A stretch of 5,276 nt of DNA from Rubrobacter sp. Lineage in GTDB: Bacteria; Actinomycetota; Rubrobacteria; Rubrobacterales; Rubrobacteraceae. Location: assembly GCA_013815575.1 (NCBI GenBank), contig JACDFX010000178.1:1-5276 (forward strand). Reading direction: 5' to 3'. Both the position numbers and the translations under genes were made by a program. Positions 1 to 5,276 of this stretch are shown here, piece after piece. Numbering within the stretch: the stretch's first letter is position 1; every line of letters begins with the position of its first letter. Below the pieces are notes generated by a model that saw only the letters and a program-made list of their open reading frames with translations, searched no databases and was not told the DNA's origin.

Positions 1-154
1 CCCCCGTCACGTTCGGCGGGGGCAGCACGATGCAGTACGCGGGCTTCTCGGGGTCGGGGTCGGCCTCGAAGGCGCCCGTCCGCTCCCACTCCTCGTAGAG
101 GCGCGCCTCCACGGCGCGGTGGTCGTATGTTTTTGGTATCCCGGTCTGGCTCAA
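1..154 (-). CDS. valS: Valyl-tRNA synthetase, N-terminal fragment (cut by window edge)
   Basis: Class I aminoacyl-tRNA synthetase that charges tRNA-Val with valine in the cytoplasm. Only the first 51 codons are present; the gene continues beyond position 1. The frame reads MSQTGIPKTYDHRAVEARLY and continues to a CIVLPPPNVTG segment at residues 41-51. The K-T-Y-D start, the E-x-R-x-Y/W-x-x-W helix and the PPPNVTG motif just before the HIGH signature are typical of the ValRS N-terminus. The proposed start is TTG at 154-152: no ATG or GTG lies in frame between the clpX stop and the conserved KTYD segment, and an AAAGG sequence precedes it. It begins 7 bases after the clpX stop, so it is probably the last visible gene of the same operon; clpX-valS adjacency is known from other actinobacteria. 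The identity is very likely; the exact start is less sure. Confidence 0.9.
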   Translation of the reverse strand, partial: MSQTGIPKTYDHRAVEARLYEEWERTGAFEADPDPEKPAYCIVLPPPNVTG

Positions 155-158
155 GGAA

Positions 159-161
159 CCT

Positions 162-163
<2 letters not shown>
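159..163 (-). promoter_or_regulatory. Ribosome binding site for valS, overlapping clpX stop
   Basis: AAAGG on the minus strand uses the last bases of the clpX TAA stop and leaves only 4 bases before the proposed TTG start of valS. The spacing is short, but no other start fits the conserved N-terminus, and the overlap suggests translation of valS is coupled to that of clpX. Confidence 0.5.
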
Positions 164-1421
<1,258 letters not shown>

Positions 1422-1431
1422 ACCGTTACGG

Positions 1432-1438
1432 CCTCCCC
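1432..1438 (-). promoter_or_regulatory. Ribosome binding site for clpX
   Basis: GGGGAGG on the minus strand lies 10 bases before the ATG of clpX, in the 49-base clpP-clpX spacer. It is strong and fixes the start just before the zinc finger. Confidence 0.75.
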
Positions 1439-1465
1439 TAGAGCTCTCTGTCGCCTAGACCTCAA

Positions 1466-1480
1466 GAACCCTAGTGGTTC
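1466..1480. repeat. Small inverted repeat over the clpP stop codon
   Basis: GAACC-CTAGT-GGTTC can form a 5-bp stem with a 5-base loop that includes the clpP stop (TAG read on the minus strand). There is no T-run after it in the direction of transcription, so it is not a good intrinsic terminator. It may be chance, or a weak hairpin between clpP and clpX in the message. Confidence 0.3.
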
Positions 1481-2073
1481 CTGATGATGCTGTCGATGAC
1501 GCCGTACTCTATGCCCTCTTCCGGGCCCATTATGTAGTCCCGGTCGGTGTCGCGCTCGATCCTGTCGTAGTTCTGACCCGTGTTCTCGGCCAGGATCTCG
1601 TTCAGGCGCCGCTTGGTGTGGACGAGCTCCTTGGCGTGGATCTCGACGTCCGAGGCCTGCCCGGCGAGCCCGCCGACGCTCGGCTGGTGGAGCAGTATCC
1701 TGGTGTTCGGAAGCGCGCTTCTCTTGCCCTTGGCGCCGGCCGCGAGCAGGAAGGCGCCCATGGAGGCGGCCATGCCCAGGGCAGTCGTCACGATGTCGGG
1801 CTTGACGAAGCGCATGGTGTCGTAGATCGCGAGTCCGGCCGTCACGCTGCCGCCCGGGGAGTTTATGTACAGGTTGATGTCCTGATCCGGGTCCTCGCTC
1901 TCCAGGTGCAAGAGCTGGGCCATGATGGCGTTGGCGACCTGGTCGTCCACGGGGGTGCCGAGGAAGACGATCCTATCCTTCAGCAGCCGCGAGTAGATGT
2001 CCATGGCCCGCTCGCCGCGCGGGCTCTGCTCAATGACGTAGGGAATAACACCCTGGGGATCGTAGTAGCTCAC
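1471..2073 (-). CDS. clpP: ATP-dependent Clp protease, proteolytic subunit ClpP
   Basis: Serine peptidase that forms two stacked seven-membered rings and degrades proteins delivered by ClpX or other Clp ATPases. At 200 residues it has the usual length. The catalytic triad is Ser104 (in GMAASMGAF), His129 (in LLHQP) and Asp179 (in RDTDRDY), aligned with S97, H122 and D171 of mature E. coli Clp[12 protein letters not shown] at 70-80 is the conserved oxyanion-side strand. About 7 residues before the VIPYVIEQ segment are likely a propeptide removed on maturation. The start is GTG at 2073, overlapping the tig stop as GTGA, with GAGAGG seven bases upstream. Mycobacteria and streptomycetes carry tandem clpP1-clpP2; here only one lies between tig and clpX, and its sequence resembles the ordinary self-sufficient type. 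Confidence 0.98.
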   Translation of the reverse strand: MSYYDPQGVIPYVIEQSPRGERAMDIYSRLLKDRIVFLGTPVDDQVANAIMAQLLHLESEDPDQDINLYINSPGGSVTAGLAIYDTMRFVKPDIVTTALGMAASMGAFLLAAGAKGKRSALPNTRILLHQPSVGGLAGQASDVEIHAKELVHTKRRLNEILAENTGQNYDRIERDTDRDYIMGPEEGIEYGVIDSIIRNH

Positions 2074-3542
2074 TCTTTTTCCTCTCGTTCGTCGTTTTCC
2101 GCGCCGGCGCCGCCGGCCTCGACCGTAGTCTCGACCACGACCTCGCCGGCCTCGGGCTCCTCTTCGGCGCCAGGTGTCTCGTCGCCGGCCTCGATGCTCG
2201 GCTCCTCGTCGGAGGCCTCCTCTTCGGCCTCTTCATCCGGCATCTCGACCGGGGTGGCGTTCTCGGCGAGAAAGTCGAGGGCCTTCTGGCGGGAGATCTC
2301 CTCCTGGAGAAGCGTGTAGGTGCCGTTTGCCTTCATGGTCTCGGCGATCTCCTCCGGGGCCCGGTCGGACTCCTCGGCGAGGTGCGAGATCTCGTGCATC
2401 ACGGCCTCGTCGTCGGCCGTGATGCCCTCCGCGGCGACGACGGCGTCGAGCACGAGCTCCTTCTTGACGGTGTCCTCGGCCTCGGGCTTGACGCGCTCCT
2501 CGAAGTCGTGGTGGTTGGACCCGGCGAGCTGGTAGTACTGCTCGGGCTCCATCCCCTGCGCCCGGATGCTCCGCTCGAAGCTCCCGACCATCTCGTGCGC
2601 CTTCTCGTGAACCATGACGTCCGGAACCTCGACCTCGGCGTTCCCGGCCACCACGTTCAGCACCCGCGCCCGGTACTCACCGGCGACGCGCTGCTCGGCC
2701 GCCCCCTCCAGCTGCTCGCGCACGGCTCCCCGCAGCTCGTCGAGCGTCTCGAACTCGCTCGCCTCCTTGACGAACTCGTCGTCGAGCTCCGGAAGGTCGC
2801 GCATCTTGATCTCTTTGACGTGGACGTTGAAGAGGACCGATTGCCCCTGCAGCGACGCCTCAGCGTAATCCGCCGGGAAGGTGACGCCGAACCGCTTGCG
2901 CTCGTCCGGCTTCATGCCGACCACGTTGTTCTCGAAATCTTCGAGAAGCTCGCCGCGTCCGATCTCCAGCATGTAGTCCTCGGCCTGGCCGCCCTCCAGG
3001 GGCTCGCCGGTCGTCATCCGCTCGCCGGCGAAGTCGATGATCGCGAAGTCGCCCTCCGCGGCGGGCCTGTCCTCAACCGCCGCCAGGGTGGCGAACTGCC
3101 CGCGCATCTCCTCCAGCTGGGCGTCCACTTCCTCGTCGGAGACCTCGACCTCGCGCCTTGGAACCTCCACACCCTTATAGTCGCCGAGTTTCGCCTCGGG
3201 GCGCACCTCGACGGTGGCGGAGAACTTGAAGCCGCTCTCCTCGCTCAAGGGGTCGTCGAAGTCTATCTCCGGGCGGTCTATCGGGCGGAGGTCGGCCTCG
3301 ACGACGGCCTCCGAGTACCAGCTCGGCAGGGCCTCCTGAAGGGCCTCCATCATGATGTAGTCGCGCCCGAGGCGGTTCTCGATCACGCGCCGCGGCGCCT
3401 TGCCCGGCCTGAAGCCGGGGACCCGCACCTGCTGGCCGAGCTCCCTGACCTTCGCCTCCACGCCCTTGCGAACAGCGTCGGCGGGAACCTCGACGTCCAG
3501 CCGGACCTTATTCTCCTCAAGCTTCGTAACGTTAGCCGTCAT
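2070..3542 (-). CDS. tig: Trigger factor, ribosome-associated chaperone and peptidyl-prolyl isomerase
   Basis: Binds near the ribosomal exit tunnel, shields nascent chains and has FKBP-type prolyl isomerase activity. The 490 residues show the three-part layout: an N-terminal ribosome-binding domain (about 1-115) with the signature GFRPGKAP at 43-50; a PPIase domain at about 163-245, starting [12 protein letters not shown]; and the long helical C-terminal chaperone domain up to about 433. E. coli trigger factor has 432 residues; the extra 57 here (434-490) form an acidic, low-complexity tail with 25 Asp/Glu and only 2 Lys/Arg. The ATG at 3542 is preceded by AGGAGG 11 bases away. It is first in the tig-clpP-clpX series, overlaps clpP by 4 bases, and lies 39 bases downstream of tRNA-Leu. 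Confidence 0.97.
   Translation of the reverse strand: MTANVTKLEENKVRLDVEVPADAVRKGVEAKVRELGQQVRVPGFRPGKAPRRVIENRLGRDYIMMEALQEALPSWYSEAVVEADLRPIDRPEIDFDDPLSEESGFKFSATVEVRPEAKLGDYKGVEVPRREVEVSDEEVDAQLEEMRGQFATLAAVEDRPAAEGDFAIIDFAGERMTTGEPLEGGQAEDYMLEIGRGELLEDFENNVVGMKPDERKRFGVTFPADYAEASLQGQSVLFNVHVKEIKMRDLPELDDEFVKEASEFETLDELRGAVREQLEGAAEQRVAGEYRARVLNVVAGNAEVEVPDVMVHEKAHEMVGSFERSIRAQGMEPEQYYQLAGSNHHDFEERVKPEAEDTVKKELVLDAVVAAEGITADDEAVMHEISHLAEESDRAPEEIAETMKANGTYTLLQEEISRQKALDFLAENATPVEMPDEEAEEEASDEEPSIEAGDETPGAEEEPEAGEVVVETTVEAGGAGAENDEREEKE
2081..2086 (-). promoter_or_regulatory. Ribosome binding site for clpP inside the end of tig
   Basis: GAGAGG on the minus strand lies 7 bases before the GTG start of clpP and within the last codons of tig. 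Together with the GTGA stop-start overlap it decides the non-ATG start and points to translational coupling of clpP to tig. Confidence 0.7.
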
Positions 3543-3553
3543 GCCCTCCAGTT

Positions 3554-3559
3554 CCTCCT
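3554..3559 (-). promoter_or_regulatory. Ribosome binding site for tig
   Basis: A full AGGAGG on the minus strand, 11 bases before the ATG of tig. A second purine block, GGAGGG, lies too close to the ATG (one base away) to be the main site. The distance is a little long but acceptable. Confidence 0.65.
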
Positions 3560-3581
3560 AAACGACCCGGACCCGGCAGTG

Positions 3582-3662
3582 TGCGAGAGGCGGGATTTGA
3601 ACCCGCACGCCCGAAGGCACTAGATCCTAAATCTAGCGTGTCTACCGTTCCACCACTCTCGC
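3582..3662 (-). tRNA. tRNA-Leu (anticodon UAG)
   Basis: The 81 bases fold into a class II tRNA. The acceptor stem pairs GCGAGAG with CTCTCGC and has discriminator A. The D arm has a 3-bp GTG/CAC stem. The anticodon stem CTAGA/TCTAG closes loop TTTAGGA, giving anticodon TAG at 3629-3627. The 13-base variable region holds GCC-TTCG-GGC, a stem capped by a stable UUCG tetraloop. The T arm is GCGGG-TTCAAAT-CCCGC. A long variable arm, discriminator A and a UAG anticodon together mean leucine, reading CUN codons. The 3' CCA is not encoded (the bases after the discriminator read CAC), so it must be added after transcription. A plausible -10 box lies 22 bases before its 5' end, and tig follows on the same strand. 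Confidence 0.97.
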
Positions 3663-3683
3663 CCGCCGTGGCACCTGCCGAGA

Positions 3684-3689
3684 AGTATA
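3684..3689 (-). promoter_or_regulatory. Candidate -10 box for tRNA-Leu and possibly the tig operon
   Basis: TATACT on the minus strand stands out in a GC-rich spacer. A transcript would begin near 3677, about 15 bases before the mature tRNA 5' end. The expected -35 position, 17 bases upstream, reads GTCGGC and is a poor match to TTGACA. No other promoter-like sequence or terminator is seen between here and tig, so this may serve both genes. Confidence 0.5.
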
Positions 3690-3711
3690 ACAGCCGCCCA
3701 ACTCCCGCCGA

Positions 3712-3727
3712 CCCGTTACGCTACGGG
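3712..3727. repeat. Inverted repeat in the LCP to tRNA-Leu spacer
   Basis: CCCGT-TACGCT-ACGGG, a 5-bp stem with a 6-base loop, lies 35 bases past the end of the LCP gene. An alternative 4-bp hairpin (GGGC-GCAA-GCCC on the plus strand, 3725-3736) overlaps it. Neither is followed by a T-run on the minus strand. It may help end LCP transcription or be part of a regulator site upstream of the tRNA promoter. Confidence 0.3.
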
Positions 3728-3762
3728 CGCAAGCCCCCTCCACGACCGCCGAAACCGACGTG

Positions 3763-4728
3763 CTAGTACCTGAACTGGTTGAGGATCGGCTCGTTGGCCT
3801 CGTCGTCGGGGAGGAGGACCTGGTTGCCGTTCTCCAGCGTCTCAGGATCGCCCTGCAGTTGTTCCGAGGTCATCGGGGCGTTGGGACCGCGCCGGATCAA
3901 GATCCGGCCCAGCGAGACGCCGTCCGCGAACCCGACGTCGGTCTGGACGTTGCGGTTGGCGACCTTCAGGATCTCGGGCAACCGCCGTACGATGTTCCAA
4001 TCTAGCGCTTGGCTTCGCATGGCCCGTACGAGCTCCTGCTGGTGTTGGATGCGGTCGAGGTCTCCGCCAGGCGTACCCCGGTAGCGGGCGTACATGAGCG
4101 CCTTGCGCCCGTTTAGCCTCTGGACCCCCTCTCCCATGCGCCATTTCTCTGGAAACTGCCCGCTCCCCACGTCCACCCTGACGCCCCCCATCGCGTCGAC
4201 GGTCTCCTCGAAACCCTCGAAATCCACGATGGCGTAGTGGTCCACCGGGACCCCGGAGTATTCCTCGAACGCCGTGATCGTCTGCTCAATGCCGCCAAAG
4301 TTGTAGGCGGCGTTGATCCTGTCCTCCACACCAGGCTCGACCTCCACGAGCAGATCCCGAGGCACCGAGAGCAGCTTCACGTCTCCGCTCTCCGGCATCA
4401 CCCTGACCAGCATGATCGTGTCGGTCCGGCTACCATCTTCCTCGCTCTCCGGACGCTCGTCCACCCCCAGCACGAGCACGTTGAAGGGCCCTTCGGCGAG
4501 CTGCCCACCCCCGCCGAACATCCTCTGGATCCAACTGGTAGGAGACGCCTCCAAGCGTTCGGGACCCTGCGGGTTACCACCGTCGGGCTCGTAGGCGAAC
4601 GCAACCGCCCCAACCGCGAGCGCGACAACGAAGACCGGCAGCGACCACACCCACCACCGGCGGCGCGTAGTGCCGGGCTCCTTCGTGTAGTCCTGAAAGT
4701 CCCTCATCCCCAGCAAGTCTAATCTCAC
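3763..4728 (-). CDS. LytR-CpsA-Psr (LCP) family cell-wall glycopolymer ligase
   Basis: Membrane-anchored enzyme of the family that moves glycopolymers from a lipid carrier to peptidoglycan (wall teichoic acid or arabinogalactan type), acting outside the membrane. Of 321 residues, 1-24 are cytoplasmic and basic near the membrane (RRR at 22-24), 25-46 form one transmembrane helix, and about 80-245 are the LCP domain. Seen in order: NVLVLGVDER (83-92), RTDTIML (101-107), LLSVPRDL (119-126), NAAYNFGG (139-146), DHYAIVDFEGFEETVDAMGG (163-182), LNGRKALMYARYR (205-217) and GDLDRIQ-QQ (222-231), with the family's conserved Arg and Asp residues (R101, D103, R124, R215, R217, D223, R226). The exact polymer cannot be told from sequence. 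The GTG start at 4728 has no clear ribosome binding site; ATG at 4707 (residue 8) is an alternative. Confidence 0.92.
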   Translation of the reverse strand: MRLDLLGMRDFQDYTKEPGTTRRRWWVWSLPVFVVALAVGAVAFAYEPDGGNPQGPERLEASPTSWIQRMFGGGGQLAEGPFNVLVLGVDERPESEEDGSRTDTIMLVRVMPESGDVKLLSVPRDLLVEVEPGVEDRINAAYNFGGIEQTITAFEEYSGVPVDHYAIVDFEGFEETVDAMGGVRVDVGSGQFPEKWRMGEGVQRLNGRKALMYARYRGTPGGDLDRIQHQQELVRAMRSQALDWNIVRRLPEILKVANRNVQTDVGFADGVSLGRILIRRGPNAPMTSEQLQGDPETLENGNQVLLPDDEANEPILNQFRY

Positions 4729-4733
4729 GTATA
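4728..4733 (-). promoter_or_regulatory. Weak candidate -10 box for the LCP gene
   Basis: TATACG on the minus strand overlaps the proposed GTG start. A GTGACG 15 bases upstream is a poor -35 candidate. If the box is real, transcription would start near 4721 and the GTG would not be transcribed, so translation would have to begin at the ATG at 4707 from a leader of about 14 bases. Confidence 0.25.
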
Positions 4734-4756
4734 GACCAAATCAAACCGCGTCACCG

Positions 4757-4984
4757 TTACGCTCTCTCGCCCGCGCCTCTGAACGCGTGCTTCGCGGCGA
4801 AGGCGTTCAGCGCCGCCTCCAAGGTGGTGCATCCGGTCTCCAGGCGCGCCGCCAGAACGAGGAGGCAGCCCCCGTAGCGTTCAAGTTGGATGGGCCCGCT
4901 CTCGAGGTCTCCTCGGACCCGGGGATCGCAGATCCTCTTCTCGCCGCTCCCTGTCCGGGCAGGACGGAGCACAGGCCGGTTCAC
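4757..4984 (-). CDS. Possible small hypothetical protein, unrecognised
   Basis: I do not recognise this protein. A minus-strand frame stays open from 5266 to the TAA at 4757, but only the part downstream of about 5030 has uneven base composition by codon position as expected of a GC-rich gene (by hand count, GC highest at third, lower at first, lowest at second positions). The upstream part is Arg/Ser/Pro-rich and flat in composition. A GTG at 4984 would give 75 residues, ending in a helix-like, Ala/Leu-rich stretch (AARLETGCTTLEAALNAFAA). There is no ribosome binding site before that GTG, so the start is arbitrary. It would end 28 bases before the LCP gene on the same strand. It could be a real small gene, the tail of a decayed one, or noncoding. 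Confidence 0.2.
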   Translation of the reverse strand: MNRPVLRPARTGSGEKRICDPRVRGDLESGPIQLERYGGCLLVLAARLETGCTTLEAALNAFAAKHAFRGAGERA

Positions 4985-5035
4985 CTGAAGATCGGGAGAG
5001 CTCGGAGCTACGAAGTCTGTTTGGTGACCTCGCTT

Positions 5036-5076
5036 CGCTCTTCGTCGCTGGCGGGGACCCGCTCTTCGTCGCCGGC
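5036..5076. repeat. Pair of imperfect 17-base direct repeats
   Basis: CGCTCTTCGTCGCTGGC at 5036-5052 and CGCTCTTCGTCGCCGGC at 5060-5076 differ at one base and are 24 bases apart start to start. They lie in the part of the upstream region that shows no codon bias. The 24-base period is a multiple of three, so a small in-frame duplication in a former gene is possible. Confidence 0.6.
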
Positions 5077-5276
5077 CTCTCCAAGGACGACGCGCTCCTC
5101 CCATCGACCACACGCTCGCCGCGCTCTGGTCGTCGGTGCAGATCGCCACTATATTCGCGGGCGTTCCCGCCCGCTCGGAGATCCCACCCTCCGCCGCCGT
5201 CCACGTTGAGGACGTTGCCGGTACTCCCCGACGAACGTGTCTCGGAGAGGACGAAGGCTCGGCCACCGCCCGTAGC

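Larger units (their letters stand above)
4729..5276. other. Upstream region without a recognisable gene
   Basis: About 550 bases upstream of the LCP gene. Frames are open on both strands, as expected in GC-rich DNA, but none gives a recognisable domain or a start with a ribosome binding site. From about 5030 on, the three codon positions have about equal GC, which argues against an intact gene there. The region holds a pair of 17-base direct repeats and one doubtful minus-strand frame. It may be a decayed gene or a long intergenic region. Confidence 0.5.

Noticed and set aside
1455..1485. HAIR-like or CIRCE-like heat-shock operator near CTCAAGAACC in the clpP-clpX spacer
   Set aside because: No matching second half-site for HspR or HrcA; only a short 5-bp inverted repeat is present.
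1474..2319. Long plus-strand open frame opposite clpP and the end of tig
   Set aside because: It mirrors the codon pattern of clpP and tig on the other strand, shows no domain, and the minus-strand proteins have full catalytic motifs.
2382..3623. 413-residue plus-strand open frame opposite tig
   Set aside because: Antisense shadow in GC-rich DNA: Leu/Val/Asp-rich low-complexity product, and it runs into the tRNA-Leu gene.
3581..3766. Short plus-strand open frame across the tRNA-Leu region
   Set aside because: It is explained by a well-folded tRNA on the other strand and has no protein features.
4237..4722. 161-residue plus-strand open frame opposite the LCP gene
   Set aside because: Antisense shadow; no recognisable domain, while the minus-strand frame carries all LCP motifs.
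4787..5209. Plus-strand 140-residue open frame upstream of the LCP gene
   Set aside because: Its third codon positions are less GC-rich than its first, the reverse of a gene in this genome, and it has no recognisable domain.
5001..5276. Plus-strand stretches that look protein-like in two frames (LFVAGGDPLFVAGLSKDD, then a frame containing AAVHVEDVAG)
   Set aside because: The second phrase faintly recalls the HVxDVA turn of NAD-dependent epimerases, but composition is flat, the frames differ and no start or signature motif is present. A blastx search would be needed before calling a pseudogene.

Overview
The window is a compact, GC-rich (roughly two-thirds G+C by eye) stretch of bacterial chromosome in which every gene I can support lies on the minus strand. 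The organism is most likely a Gram-positive actinobacterium, perhaps a deep-branching Rubrobacter-like lineage. The reasons are the high GC, the order trigger factor - clpP - clpX - valS, the long acidic tail on trigger factor, a tRNA gene without an encoded CCA end, GTG and TTG starts, and a cell-wall LCP protein next door. The lineage is inferred from gene content and protein feel, not from a search.

In the direction of transcription (high to low coordinates) the layout is as follows. (1) 4729-5276 has no recognisable gene; one unconvincing minus-strand frame ends at 4757. (2) 3763-4728 is an LytR-CpsA-Psr (LCP) membrane protein, which probably attaches glycopolymers to the cell wall. (3) 3663-3762 is a 100-bp spacer with a good -10 box and a small inverted repeat. 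(4) 3582-3662 is a tRNA-Leu with anticodon UAG. (5) 2070-3542 is tig, the ribosome-bound chaperone trigger factor. (6) 1471-2073 is clpP, overlapping tig by 4 bases. (7) 162-1421 is clpX. (8) 1-154 is the 5' end of valS, valyl-tRNA synthetase, cut by the window edge.

The core is a protein quality-control operon: trigger factor folds nascent chains at the ribosome exit, and ClpX unfolds tagged or damaged proteins and feeds them to the ClpP peptidase chamber. valS follows clpX at 7 bases and is probably read on the same transcript. No terminator is visible between tRNA-Leu and tig, so the tRNA may be cut out of the leader of the tig-clpP-clpX-valS message.

This is mostly ordinary housekeeping sequence. 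I found no convincing new biological system. The points worth a second look are the tRNA-tig leader arrangement, the single clpP in an actinobacterium-like setting, the acidic tail of trigger factor, the uncertain LCP start, and the poorly explained 550 bases upstream of the LCP gene.
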